Shown: positions 7,364 through 15,731 of the stretch, piece by piece | Layout: every line of letters begins with the position of its first letter | How positions within the stretch are numbered: the first letter of the stretch is position 1 | Origin: Paraplanobispora siamensis | GTDB lineage: Bacteria > Actinomycetota > Actinomycetes > Streptosporangiales > Streptosporangiaceae | DNA length: 64,000 bases | Assembly (NCBI RefSeq): GCF_016863175.1 | Contig: NZ_BOOJ01000036.1 | Location: 124,001-188,000 of the forward strand | Direction: 5' to 3' | Made by a program: the position numbers and the translations under genes | Notes under the pieces: model-generated | Told to the model about the DNA's origin: nothing | Databases searched by the model: none | The model's input: only the letters and a program-made list of their open reading frames with translations

Positions 7364-8197
7364 TCAGTCCGGCAGGACGAACTTCCCGACGAGATCGGCC
7401 ACCACGCCGGGCCGGTCCTCGGTGATGAGGGTGTAGGAGTCGGTGACCGTCTCCAGCCGCGCGTCGGGGAGCCGCTCGGCCAGCCGGTGGGCCAGGGAGA
7501 GGGGGAACAGGCGTTCCTCCCGGGCCCAGATGAGCAGGACGGGCCGGTCGAAGTCCTTGAGCCTGTCGAACGCGGCCAGGGTGTGCCGGCGGTGGATGCC
7601 CCGCAGGACCTTGCCCAGGTCCCGCCGGATCGCCCGGCTGCGCCGCATCGGCGTCAGGTAGGAATCGGCGATCGCGGCCGGGATGGGCCGCTTGGTGACG
7701 AAGCCGAAGACGATCGGCAGCCGGTGCAGCGCGCGGAGCCGGGTGGCCTGGGCGATCAGCCAGATCGCACCGGGCAGCCACGCCAGTTTGGGGAGGAACT
7801 TGAACGGCTGGGGGAAGAACACCTCCAGCGCGTCGCAGGAGACGAGCACGACCCGGCCGACGCGGGCGGGCATGCGGGCCATGAGGATCTGGGTGAAGGC
7901 GCCTCCGGTGTCGCTGGCCACGAGCGTGACGTCGTGGAGGTCGAGGGCGTTGAGGAAGGCGTCGATGAGGGAGGCGGCGCCCTGTGGGTCGAGGGCGGCC
8001 TCCGGGCGCATCGGCAGGTCGTGCGCGCCCAGCGGCCAGGTCGGGACGATGCAGCGCAGCCCCGCCGCGGCCAGCGGCGGCACCTCGTGCCGCCAGAGCT
8101 CGGCGTTGGTGAGGAGGCCGTGCACGAACACGACGGGCGGTCCGGCGCCCTCCTCCCGGTAGGCGATGGTTCCCTGCGGCAGGGTCACGGTCTTCAT
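7364..8197 (-). CDS. Alpha/beta-hydrolase with Asp nucleophile
   Basis: 277 residues with oxyanion-hole HG in VVFVHGLLTN. The nucleophile elbow is VASDTGGAF, i.e. Asp in place of Ser as in haloalkane dehalogenases and epoxide hydrolases. The acid may lie in VLLIWAREE. The C-terminal segment where catalytic His is expected reads TDSYTLITEDRPG and has no His. It is either a divergent hydrolase or an inactive one. It is first gene of a two-gene operon with the TetR regulator. Confidence 0.8.
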   Translation of the reverse strand: MKTVTLPQGTIAYREEGAGPPVVFVHGLLTNAELWRHEVPPLAAAGLRCIVPTWPLGAHDLPMRPEAALDPQGAASLIDAFLNALDLHDVTLVASDTGGAFTQILMARMPARVGRVVLVSCDALEVFFPQPFKFLPKLAWLPGAIWLIAQATRLRALHRLPIVFGFVTKRPIPAAIADSYLTPMRRSRAIRRDLGKVLRGIHRRHTLAAFDRLKDFDRPVLLIWAREERLFPLSLAHRLAERLPDARLETVTDSYTLITEDRPGVVADLVGKFVLPD

Positions 8198-8213
8198 GGT
8201 TCCAATGTTTCAT

Positions 8214-8232
8214 ACATTCGGAATGAATGTAA
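8214..8232. promoter_or_regulatory. TetR operator candidate
   Basis: TACATTC-GGAAT-GAATGTA is a perfect 7+7 inverted repeat 16 bases before the hydrolase start codon, where it would overlap the promoter of the hydrolase-tetR operon. Confidence 0.6.
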
Positions 8233-8277
8233 GTGTGAGCCGTGATCGATCGCGTCGTGAACGGCGGGCTGGGGCGC

Positions 8278-9114
8278 CTACCCGGCGTGGGCCCGTGGAA
8301 GTGCCAGGTAGCAGGCCGTGGCGTCGTCGAAGATCTTGCCTCGGGGCCAGCGTTCACCGTACGGGTCGGAGCGTTCGGCCTCGCGGACCCGGCGGATCAG
8401 CCCGGCCGGGCCGTCATGGGCGAGGAGGTCGAGGATCTGCCGCCAGGTGGCGAGGGCGAAGCGGTCGGCCAGGCGGGAGGCGCCGTCGCTCAGCAGGGCC
8501 ACCGCGCGGACGGCGTCGATCGGGGCCGATCCGGTGAGGGCGTGCTCGCCCGCGAGGGGGTCGACGGCGGCGACCCAGAAACCGCCGTCGCGGTTGCGGT
8601 AGGTGCGCAGGGTCTCGATGAACTCGCGCCGGGCCTGAGCGTGCTCGGGGCTGCCGTACCGCAGACCGGCGAGCAGGGCGTGGTGGGGCGCCGCCACCGC
8701 GTCCAGCCGGTCGTCGCAGACCACCGTCGGCTCCGCCGTACCGAGATCCAGGACGAGTACCGAGTCGGCCAGCACCAGCCATTCCAGGGTGTCGCCGGTA
8801 CGGCGCAGCATCACGGCCGTGGCCGAGGGGGACCCGGCGTGCAGCAGGTCGCAGGTGTGCTCGTGCAGGGAGGCGACCTGCCTGATGCCGGAGGCGAAGA
8901 TCTCGGCCAGGGAGCCGGGATGCCGGGTCAGCTCGGTCAGGAGGGTGGAGCCGAGCGTGCGTGAGTACCACGACACGCTGTGCGAGCAGCCCGACTCCAG
9001 CCCGGCCGGGTCCCCCGCTCCGTCGAGGAGGACGACCGCGTCCGGGGTCGCGCCGACGAAGTCCTCGTTCGGCCGGTCGGGATGGGCGGGTTCGCTGGCG
9101 AACGTGACGAGCAC
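8278..9114 (-). CDS. PP2C-like protein phosphatase
   Basis: 278 residues. NEDFVGATPDAVVLLDGAG near residue 16 fits the PPM metal-binding region, VLADSVLVL is a core strand, VALLSDGAS supplies a later Asp, and KIFDDATACYL at the C-terminus matches the final DD motif. No membrane segment, so it is cytoplasmic. The ribosome site GAGGAGG precedes a GTG start. Substrate is unknown. Confidence 0.6.
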   Translation of the reverse strand: MLVTFASEPAHPDRPNEDFVGATPDAVVLLDGAGDPAGLESGCSHSVSWYSRTLGSTLLTELTRHPGSLAEIFASGIRQVASLHEHTCDLLHAGSPSATAVMLRRTGDTLEWLVLADSVLVLDLGTAEPTVVCDDRLDAVAAPHHALLAGLRYGSPEHAQARREFIETLRTYRNRDGGFWVAAVDPLAGEHALTGSAPIDAVRAVALLSDGASRLADRFALATWRQILDLLAHDGPAGLIRRVREAERSDPYGERWPRGKIFDDATACYLALPRAHAG

Positions 9115-9150
9115 GGTCCCGGTCCTCCTCGTGGCGGGCAGACGTCTACA

Positions 9151-9508
9151 TCATGCCTGGCAGGCGGACGCCCCCACCCCGCACCGCACCGCGTCCCGCC
9201 CGAGGACCGACGGCCGGGTCACCCGGCCTCGCGGTTCCGGAAGGCCGTGGACCTCACCCTTCTCGACGGCCTGCTCGAACTCCCGCACCGGCTTGCCGGT
9301 CGCCTTCGACAGCCGCTTCAGGATGTCCGACAGCCGCTCTCCCTCCCGCACGGTCACGGGGACGGTCTCTCCTGAGGTCGGCCCCGTCGCCGCGGGGGTC
9401 CCGGCGGGGCCGTTCCCCTGAGCCGCGCAGGAACCGGTCCGGTGAGGGCGGCCGCTCCTCGTGCGCAATGTCGGAGAGAGTCTCGCGCAGCAGATCCTCG
9501 ATGCTCAT
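9151..9508 (-). pseudogene. Truncated sigma-partner gene running into MltG-like fragment
   Basis: The ATG at 9508 overlaps the sigma-factor stop as ATGA. The first ~30 residues (MSIEDLLRETLSDIAHEE) are those expected of the membrane partner downstream of SigE-family genes, but no membrane helix follows. In another frame from about 9440 to 9151 a different sequence is open, PVTVREGERLSDILKRLSK and FEQAVEKGEVHGLPE, resembling part of an MltG/YceG domain. A deletion fusing two genes is the simplest reading. Confidence 0.5.
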
Positions 9509-9855
9509 CGGAGCTCCCTCACGGCGCCCAGTTCGGGTGCGGCCTTCTTCAGCCGGTCCAGCGAGCGGTGGATCTGGCTGCGGACCGACCCCGCCCCGAT
9601 CCCGAGCACCCGCGCGATCTCGGTCTCGGACAGGTCCTCGAAGTAACGCAGCACGAGGACGGCCCGCTGCCGGGGCGTGAGCCGGGCGAGCGCCGCGCGC
9701 ATCACCAGCCACCTGGCGGCGGTCTTCGCCAGCGCCGACTGCACCAGATCCTCGGCGGCGTGCCGGTCACCGGTCAGCAGGTACGCCGTGCGGAACAGCG
9801 CCGCCGACCGATCGGTGACGAACTCCCGGAACGCCGCCGAAAATCCTGGATCCAC
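9505..9855 (-). pseudogene. SigE-family sigma factor with internal deletion
   Basis: 116 residues against the usual ~165. Sigma-2 starts normally (FREFVTDRSAALFRTAYLLTG, then HAAEDLVQSALAKTAARW) but jumps directly to the linker and sigma-4 (RAALARLTPRQRAVLVLRYF, then VRSQIHRSLDRL). About 50 residues covering -10 recognition are missing in frame. The GTG at 9855 has a GAGGAGG site. It probably cannot open promoters. Confidence 0.65.
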
Positions 9856-9928
9856 CCGTCCTCCTCGTCGCGATGTCACCAAGCAAGGACGCGGGCGGGC
9901 CTCGGATCTATGCCGGTACGGCCGGCCG

Positions 9929-10675
9929 TCACGCGCCGCCGGTCACGGCGATGACCTGGCCGGTGATGCCGGTGTTGGCCGCCGAGCCCAGGTAGACCAC
10001 CGCGTTCGCGACCTCGGAGGCCTCCAGCAGACGGCCGATCGGCGCCCTCTCGCTGTAGATGTGACCCGCCGCCTCGACGATCGCGCCGTTGCGGGCGGTC
10101 CTGGTCAGGCCCGGCATGACGACGTTGGACAGGATGTCGCCGTCACGGCCGAGGCTGAAGGCGACCGAGCGGCTGAACCCGTGCAGGGCCCCCTTGGCCG
10201 CTCCGTAGTACTCGCCGCCGGCCATGCCGTCGGTGGCGATGCTGGAGGAGATGTGGACGAGCCGGCCGAAGCCCCGCTCGCGCATGACGGGGGTGACCAG
10301 GCGGCTGAGCCGCAGGGCGCCCTCGGCGTTCTCCCGCAGCATCGCCAGCCACTCGTCGTCGGCCACGTCCTCGAAGGAGGTCTCCGGCCCCGCCATCCGG
10401 CCCCAGCGGACCGCGTTGTTGACCAGCACGTCGATCCTGCCGGTCCGCTCCAGGACCGCGGCCACCAGGGCGGCGGCCGAGTTCGGGTCGTCCATCGCGT
10501 ACGGAAGCGCCGCGCCGCCGATGTCCCCGGCCAGCTTCTCGGCCTCCTCGGAGGCGCTGTGGTAGGTGAGGACCACCTCGGCCCCCTCGGCCGCGTAACC
10601 CCGGACGATCTCCCGGCCGATGCCGCCGGAGGCGCCGGTCACGATCACCGTGCGGCCCTTCAGACCCAGATCCAT
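9929..10675 (-). CDS. SDR-family NAD(P)-dependent oxidoreductase
   Basis: 248 residues of a classical short-chain dehydrogenase: TGASGGIG nucleotide motif near residue 14, NNA near 87, Ser in HISSS near 143, and catalytic YYGAAKG near 156. The C-terminus GITGQVIAVTGG is typical. An operator identical to that before the adjacent MarR gene lies just upstream of its ribosome site (GGAG), so it is almost certainly MarR-regulated. Substrate is unknown. Confidence 0.92.
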   Translation of the reverse strand: MDLGLKGRTVIVTGASGGIGREIVRGYAAEGAEVVLTYHSASEEAEKLAGDIGGAALPYAMDDPNSAAALVAAVLERTGRIDVLVNNAVRWGRMAGPETSFEDVADDEWLAMLRENAEGALRLSRLVTPVMRERGFGRLVHISSSIATDGMAGGEYYGAAKGALHGFSRSVAFSLGRDGDILSNVVMPGLTRTARNGAIVEAAGHIYSERAPIGRLLEASEVANAVVYLGSAANTGITGQVIAVTGGA

Positions 10676-10684
10676 CAGAACTCC

Positions 10685-10700
10685 TTAAGTGGTTAACTAA
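10685..10700. promoter_or_regulatory. MarR operator, copy 1
   Basis: TTAAGTGGTTAACTAA lies 9 bases before the SDR start codon, abutting its ribosome site. Its exact inverse occurs at 11155-11170. Confidence 0.75.
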
Positions 10701-10738
10701 TTGGGCGGACCGCTCCCTCGGAAAGAGGGTGCGGATGC

Positions 10739-11146
10739 TCAGACCAGACTGATGATGGCCTTGCGTTGGGACGGCGTCAGACCGGCCAGCCAGGCGACCT
10801 CGGCGTCGTGCCAGACTTCGGTCACCGGCTTCTCCAGCGCCCTGCCCGCCTCGGTGAGCCAGACCCGCTGGACCCGGGCGTCCGCGTCGTCGCGGCGCCG
10901 GACCACCAGGCCTTGCTTCTCCAGACCGCGCAACACCTGGGTGACGTTGGCGGCGGACACCTTGGCGCATCCGGCCAGCTCGCCCTGGCACAGCCCGTCC
11001 TGACGCCAGAGCTGGGCCAGGTAGACCTCCTGGCCCAGCCGCAGGCCCAGTCTCTCCAGGCCTGCGGCGATCTGGCGCTTGTGGGAGCCGAGTCGCGTGA
11101 TCAGCGCGTACATCGTGCTGTCCAGCAGCGAGTAGCCGTCGTCCAT
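10739..11146 (-). CDS. MarR-family transcriptional regulator
   Basis: 135 residues, winged helix with LAGCAKVSAANVTQVLRGLE as recognition helix and RRRDDADARVQRVWLT as wing. It carries the same 16-bp operator in front of itself as the downstream SDR gene, so autoregulation plus SDR control is well supported. The ribosome site GAGG precedes the ATG. Confidence 0.9.
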   Translation of the reverse strand: MDDGYSLLDSTMYALITRLGSHKRQIAAGLERLGLRLGQEVYLAQLWRQDGLCQGELAGCAKVSAANVTQVLRGLEKQGLVVRRRDDADARVQRVWLTEAGRALEKPVTEVWHDAEVAWLAGLTPSQRKAIISLV

Positions 11147-11154
11147 GTCCTCGA

Positions 11155-11170
11155 TTAGTTAACCACTTAA
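11155..11170. promoter_or_regulatory. MarR operator, copy 2
   Basis: TTAGTTAACCACTTAA, the exact inverse of the site at 10685-10700, ends 8 bases before the MarR start codon. Confidence 0.75.
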
Positions 11171-11190
11171 AGAGTCTTCAGCCAAGACGC

Positions 11191-12108
11191 TTACGCGCCC
11201 AGATCCTCGAAGGTCGTGGTGACCTGGCGGAGCAGCGGGCCGTGCTCCTCGCCCCGGGTCTCGAGGGTCCAGGTGAGGATCTGGTGGAAGTCCTCGGCGC
11301 CCTCGACCAGGGTCACCCAGTAGGTGATGCGCACGCCCTGCGCCGTGCCGTGCAGCTCGTACTGCAGGGCCGGGTCGCCGTTGATCGTCAGCTGCTGGGG
11401 GCCGGTGACGTTGCTGTTGGTCAGCCGCTTCTGCATCTGCTCGATGACCAGCTTGGCGTAGCCGTCCAGCTGCAGGTCGAAGCTGGCCTGCGCCTCGGTG
11501 ATCACCATCAGGTACTGCTCTTTGGCGGTGTTGCCCTGCTGGACCTTGGCCTCGTTGAGCAGGGAGAGCTCCGTCCAGTCACCGGGGACGGTGAGCCGGC
11601 TCTTGCCGTCGCTGGCCGTGACCGTCTTGCCGTCCGTGACAGTCGGGTCCTCGGTCGCCGGAGGCGAGGAGTTCGGAGCCTCCGAGGTCGGAGCGTCCGA
11701 CGGGGGCGTCGAGGCCGGGGCCGAGCTCGACCCGGCGGTGGGAGTGGTCTTGTCGTCGTCACCCGTCACGACGATGAAGACCACGACCAGCGCGACGACG
11801 ACCGCCGTGGCCACACCCACGACCCACGGCCAGACCGGCTTGCGCTTGGGCGGACCGGCCTGGGGGTACCAGGGGCCGCCGGGACCCTGCTGCCCGGGGG
11901 GGAACTGCCGGGTCGGGTCGTGCGGCTGCTGGCCGTACGACGGCTGCTGCGGCTGCTGCTGGCCGTAGGGGGGAAGCTGCTGGCCGTACGGCGGCTGCTG
12001 CTGGCCGTAGGGCTGATTCGGTTGCTGCCAGGAACCGGCGGACGGCTGTCCAGGCCCACCAGGGGGCTGTTGGCCTTGAGGTTCCTGCGGAGATGATGGA
12101 GGCCACAT
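11191..12108 (-). CDS. Membrane-anchored protein with Pro/Gln-rich head
   Basis: 305 residues: cytoplasmic Q/P/G-rich head with YGQQQPP-type repeats (1-85), one transmembrane helix (VWPWVVGVATAVVVALVVV), a Ser/Thr/Pro linker, then an extracellular domain (about 160-305) beginning SRLTVPGDWTEL. The outer domain resembles the small lipoprotein-like fold common in actinomycete surface proteins. No catalytic motif is seen. Proline-rich heads of this kind often accompany kinase or division proteins (inference). Confidence 0.75.
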   Translation of the reverse strand: MWPPSSPQEPQGQQPPGGPGQPSAGSWQQPNQPYGQQQPPYGQQLPPYGQQQPQQPSYGQQPHDPTRQFPPGQQGPGGPWYPQAGPPKRKPVWPWVVGVATAVVVALVVVFIVVTGDDDKTTPTAGSSSAPASTPPSDAPTSEAPNSSPPATEDPTVTDGKTVTASDGKSRLTVPGDWTELSLLNEAKVQQGNTAKEQYLMVITEAQASFDLQLDGYAKLVIEQMQKRLTNSNVTGPQQLTINGDPALQYELHGTAQGVRITYWVTLVEGAEDFHQILTWTLETRGEEHGPLLRQVTTTFEDLGA

Positions 12109-12226
12109 GAACGTAACCGTTCCCTTTGTCGGTCTCTGGAGCGTTCCTTGAGGATATGTGCTCCCGGCATCAGGACGGTCTCGTTAGCGGTACAACCGTC
12201 CTCGGACTTCACCATTTTCCGACGTG

Positions 12227-12254
12227 CCCCCGCCGAAAAGAAATCCGGCGGGGG
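12227..12254. terminator. Stem-loop terminator
   Basis: CCCCCGCCG (12227-12235) pairs perfectly with CGGCGGGGG (12246-12254). It lies downstream of the leftward esterase-like gene. Confidence 0.7.
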
Positions 12255-12283
12255 TGGAACCGGTTCCGCCAGCGCTGGACGGC

Positions 12284-13522
12284 TCAGCGGTGAACGCGCG
12301 GGTCGGCCTGGAGCGGGCGCGACAGCCGTACGGTGATGAACTCGTTGTCGTCGGGCTTGCCGGCCGTGCGGCCCGAGGAGAACGGGAAGTTGTTGTCGTC
12401 GAGGATTCCCAGGGTCCGGTCGTCGAGGATCACGACGTCCTCGATCGTCTGGAAGGGGAAGCGGAAGGTCTCCCCGAAGCCGCCGATGCCGCGGGGGTTG
12501 GCCAGGTCGAGCAGGTCGGCGACGAGGGTCTTGCGCAGGGTCGCGCCGCGGGTGTCCACGAGATAGACCTTCTTGACCTTCGCGGCGTCACCCTGGAGGT
12601 TGTCCCGCTCGATGACCAGGAACCGGTGCCGGTCCACCGCCGTCATGTCGCCGATCGCGTGGCTCGGGTCGTCCAGCCGGTAGGTCCAGCGCTTGCCGGT
12701 GTAGGCCCGCTTGCGCAGGTCGAACTCCATCATCCGCAGGGTGCCCGCCGGGTCGCCCTCCACGGTGCCCTCCAGCAGCGGGTGGAGCGTGCGCCCGTCG
12801 ACCGAGCGGGCCATGCCCTCGAAGCCCTTGCTCCGGCCGAGGTTGGGCCGGCCGCCGTTGAGATGCGGGTTCTCCGGGGCCATGACGCCGGGCAGCGGGA
12901 CGGGGGCCTCCAGCAGCGTGCCGGAGGAGGAGAAGTGCAGCAGGAACGGGCCGAACTCGTCGCCGATCCAGTAGGTCCCGTCCGCGACCCGCACGATCGA
13001 CTCCACGTCGAAGTCGGCGCCGGTGAGCGTGCGGTCGGCGCGGGTGAGCGGCCAGGTCACGTAGCCCTCGGTGTCGCGGAGGTTGAACCCGCCCAGCACC
13101 GAGACGGCGCCCGTGCGGAAGTCGGGCTTGATCCGGTGCACGCGCAGCAGGAAGTCGGCGCTGTTGTCCTTCGCGCCGTAGCCGTTGTCGGACAGCACGT
13201 CGAAGGTGCCGCCGTGGCGCCGCACGATGCCGCTGAAGCCCTGGACCGGCTGCCCGGTGAACGGCGGGGTCACGCCGTTGCTCGGGGTGCCGCCGAGCCT
13301 CGTGCCCGAGGGCTCGCTGTCCGGCACGAAGGTCAGCGCGGGCAGGGCGGCGAAGCCGGTCAGCGTGGCCCGGCCGAAGGTCCCGTGCCTGCCGTGCCCG
13401 TCGTGTCCCCGGGCCGTGGCCGGCGTGGTGTCCGTGTCCGGAGCGGGGTCGGCGGCGGCCGGCGTGGCCAGGCCGAGGGCGAGTACGGCTGCACCGATTG
13501 CGGTGGTGGTGCGGAGTTTCAT
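12284..13522 (-). CDS. Secreted esterase-like phytase-family protein
   Basis: 412 residues from the ATG at 13522, which opens a signal peptide (MKLRTTTAIGAAVLALGL to the AAA cleavage region). The mature part contains FDVESIVRVADGTYWIGDEFGPFLLHF, the hallmark of the esterase-like activity of phytase family, plus GFEGMA and IEDVVILDD. It is likely an exported beta-propeller hydrolase. An upstream in-frame start at 13618 is possible but lacks a signal sequence. Divergent from the sigma gene at 13629. Confidence 0.85.
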   Translation of the reverse strand: MKLRTTTAIGAAVLALGLATPAAADPAPDTDTTPATARGHDGHGRHGTFGRATLTGFAALPALTFVPDSEPSGTRLGGTPSNGVTPPFTGQPVQGFSGIVRRHGGTFDVLSDNGYGAKDNSADFLLRVHRIKPDFRTGAVSVLGGFNLRDTEGYVTWPLTRADRTLTGADFDVESIVRVADGTYWIGDEFGPFLLHFSSSGTLLEAPVPLPGVMAPENPHLNGGRPNLGRSKGFEGMARSVDGRTLHPLLEGTVEGDPAGTLRMMEFDLRKRAYTGKRWTYRLDDPSHAIGDMTAVDRHRFLVIERDNLQGDAAKVKKVYLVDTRGATLRKTLVADLLDLANPRGIGGFGETFRFPFQTIEDVVILDDRTLGILDDNNFPFSSGRTAGKPDDNEFITVRLSRPLQADPRVHR

Positions 13523-13628
13523 GGCGCGAACGGTAGGAGTCGTGGATGAAGCGATGAACAACGCCGGATGTCCGTTCGTAAGCCGTACCCGAATGTCATG
13601 CAACAGAACACGGGTCACCTGCGTCCCT

Positions 13629-14114
13629 GTGTTCGTGGAGTTCGCAGACTTCGTGGCCGCGCGGGCGGGTGCGCTGTACCGGTACGGCTACGTCCTCACC
13701 GGTCACCCCGAGGACGCGGCCGACCTCGTGCAGGAGGCGCTGCTGCGCCTGGGCGACGCGTGGCCGCGGGTGCAACGGCGGGACGACCCCGAGGGGTACG
13801 TCCGCACCACCATGGCGCGCCTGCACATCAGCACCTGGCGGCGGCTGCGCCGGGAGCGCCTGGTGGCCGAGGTGCCGGAGAAGCCGTACACGGAGGACGG
13901 CTTCGACGGCGACGCGGAGCTGTGGCACGAGCTGAAGGGCCTGCCGCCCAAACAGCGGGCGGTGCTGGTCCTGCGGTACTACGAGGGGTTGCCGGACCAG
14001 GAGATCGCCGAGCTGCTCGGCGTCTCGCGCGGGACGGTGCGCAGCCAGGCGGCGCGGGCGCTGGACAAGCTCAGGGTGCGGGTGGCGGAGCTGGAGACGG
14101 GGCGGGTGCGATGA
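13629..14114 (+). CDS. SigE-family ECF sigma factor
   Basis: 161 residues. FADFVAARAGALYRYGYVLTG opens sigma-2, DAADLVQEALLRLGDAW and YVRTTMARLHISTWRRLRR follow, and sigma-4 has LPPKQRAVLVLRYYEGLPDQ and SRGTVRSQAARALDKL. A GTG at 13629 is chosen (GTG 13635 possible). It is coupled by ATGA to the following membrane protein, which is the usual partner arrangement. Confidence 0.85.
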   Translation: MFVEFADFVAARAGALYRYGYVLTGHPEDAADLVQEALLRLGDAWPRVQRRDDPEGYVRTTMARLHISTWRRLRRERLVAEVPEKPYTEDGFDGDAELWHELKGLPPKQRAVLVLRYYEGLPDQEIAELLGVSRGTVRSQAARALDKLRVRVAELETGRVR

Positions 14115-14269
14115 ACCAGTCCGGGGACGGGGCGGAGCCGATGAACGGCCGACGTGACGGGACGGGACCGGTGAACGGTCGGCGTGACGGGACAGGACCG
14201 ATGAACGGTCGGCGTGACGGGACGGGACCGGTGGACGGCTCCTGGGATGGGGCCGGGCCGGTGGACGGC
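14111..14269 (+). repeat. 30-bp tandem repeats beginning at the start codon
   Basis: Five 30-bp units from 14111, 14141, 14171, 14201 and 14231, plus a partial one at 14261. Each encodes a variant of MNGRRDGTGP, and every unit opens with ATG or GTG, so each is itself a potential in-frame start. Confidence 0.85.
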
Positions 14270-15721
14270 AGGAGCGAGGCGGATCTCGTCCGCACGCTCG
14301 CGAAGGCGGCGGACAGCGCGCCGGAGCCGGTCAGGGACCTGCTCGGCGCGATCGAACGACGCCGTGTACGGCGCACGCGCAGGCGGGCGCAGTCGATCCT
14401 CGCGGTCGCCGCGGTGATCGCGGTGATCGGCGGCGGCACGGCGGTGGCGAGGGGGGTCTTCCCCCACAGGGGCGGGGAAGGCCCGATCCTCGCCGACGCC
14501 ACCGCGACGGCGGCGGCCGAGACGCCCACGTCGTCCGGGCCGAAGCCCACGCCGAAGCCGTCGCGGTCGGGCACGAGGGCGCCGGGCGCCGCCATCCGCC
14601 CGGCGGCCGAGGTCTGGCCGGCGGCGGTGTCGAAGATCCCGGCGAAGTCGGCGGACGGCTGGAAGTACCGTCCGATCACCGCGCTGAGCGCCACGGAACT
14701 GCTGCTGGCCGCCGAGTCGTCCTTCGAGAAGGCGGGCCGGCTGGAGGTCTACGACACCGCGAGCCGGAGCCGTACCGTGCTGGCCGAGACACCCGGCCCC
14801 GAAGGGGTGAAGGGATATTTCATGCAGAGCGCCGACGTGGGGGCCGAGCACGTCGTGTGGTACGGCACGACCCCCAACAACGGCGACAAGTGGGCCGACT
14901 TCTGGGTCGTGCCCCGGTCGGGCGGTACGGCGCGGCAGATCGGTGAGGTCACCGGGGAACAGGCCGAGGTGCAGGCGGTCGGGGTCTCCGCGGACTCCGT
15001 CGTCTGGTCGGTGGACAAGGGCGGGATCTACCGCATGCCGTTGAGCGGCGGGGCCCCGGAGCGGATCGGGGGCACCGACGGGCTGCACCTGCTGTCCTGG
15101 CCGTGGGCCACCGACGTCGGCGAGCGCGACTTCCAGAAGAGCCAGACCGAACTGGTCAATCTGGAGACGATGCAGACCTTCGAGGTGAGGGCCTCCGACG
15201 GGATGACGGCGTTCCGCTGCGGTCTGGAATGGTGCTTCGGGTCGGGGGACAGCGAGGACAACCGGGTCGTCGCCGAGCGGATGGACGGCTCGCAGCGCAG
15301 AACCCTGCCCGGCCTGTACGCCATGGGCGGGCGCGACCTGCTCGCCCGGGACTTCGGGCTGTTCCACGTCTCCGGCGTGGTGGGACGGGACGAGCGGGGC
15401 GAGGAGATCGAGGATCACTCCGTTCCGGTGGCCGCGCTGTACGACCCGGCCACCGGCAAGCTGGCCGGGATCGGCAAGTCCGACGGCAAGGGCGGAGGAG
15501 GGTACGGTCACGGCACCTCTTCCTCGCCCACCTCGATCATCTACTGGGACGAGGAGCGCAGGACCGTGCGGAGGTGCGAGACGGTCGACGCCGCGGATCT
15601 TCCCCGGCCCTCGGACGCCCCCGTCCCCACCGGGAAGACCAGAAGCTGCGAGACGGCCGAGGAGGGCGGCGGGAAGGAATTCACCGTCGTGAACCTTCTC
15701 GCGATCCCCAGAACGGAATAA
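14111..15721 (+). CDS. Membrane-anchored beta-propeller-like sigma partner
   Basis: 536 residues. N-terminal 10-residue repeats (1-53), a charged helix ending RRRVRRTRRRAQ, one transmembrane segment (ILAVAAVIAVIGGGTAVA), a Pro/Ser linker, then an extracytoplasmic domain of repeated short strands with VVWYGTT and VVWSVDKGGIYRMPL, consistent with a WD40/YVTN-like propeller. Overlap with the sigma gene suggests it regulates the sigma factor as an anti-sigma-like sensor, but no zinc anti-sigma motif is present (inference). Confidence 0.7.
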   Translation: MNQSGDGAEPMNGRRDGTGPVNGRRDGTGPMNGRRDGTGPVDGSWDGAGPVDGRSEADLVRTLAKAADSAPEPVRDLLGAIERRRVRRTRRRAQSILAVAAVIAVIGGGTAVARGVFPHRGGEGPILADATATAAAETPTSSGPKPTPKPSRSGTRAPGAAIRPAAEVWPAAVSKIPAKSADGWKYRPITALSATELLLAAESSFEKAGRLEVYDTASRSRTVLAETPGPEGVKGYFMQSADVGAEHVVWYGTTPNNGDKWADFWVVPRSGGTARQIGEVTGEQAEVQAVGVSADSVVWSVDKGGIYRMPLSGGAPERIGGTDGLHLLSWPWATDVGERDFQKSQTELVNLETMQTFEVRASDGMTAFRCGLEWCFGSGDSEDNRVVAERMDGSQRRTLPGLYAMGGRDLLARDFGLFHVSGVVGRDERGEEIEDHSVPVAALYDPATGKLAGIGKSDGKGGGGYGHGTSSSPTSIIYWDEERRTVRRCETVDAADLPRPSDAPVPTGKTRSCETAEEGGGKEFTVVNLLAIPRTE

Positions 15722-15731
15722 AGTTCCAGAC

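Noticed and set aside
6278-8245. 655-codon rightward ORF across tRNA-Ser, TetR and hydrolase genes
   Set aside because: A GC-skew shadow opposite real leftward genes and passing through a tRNA.
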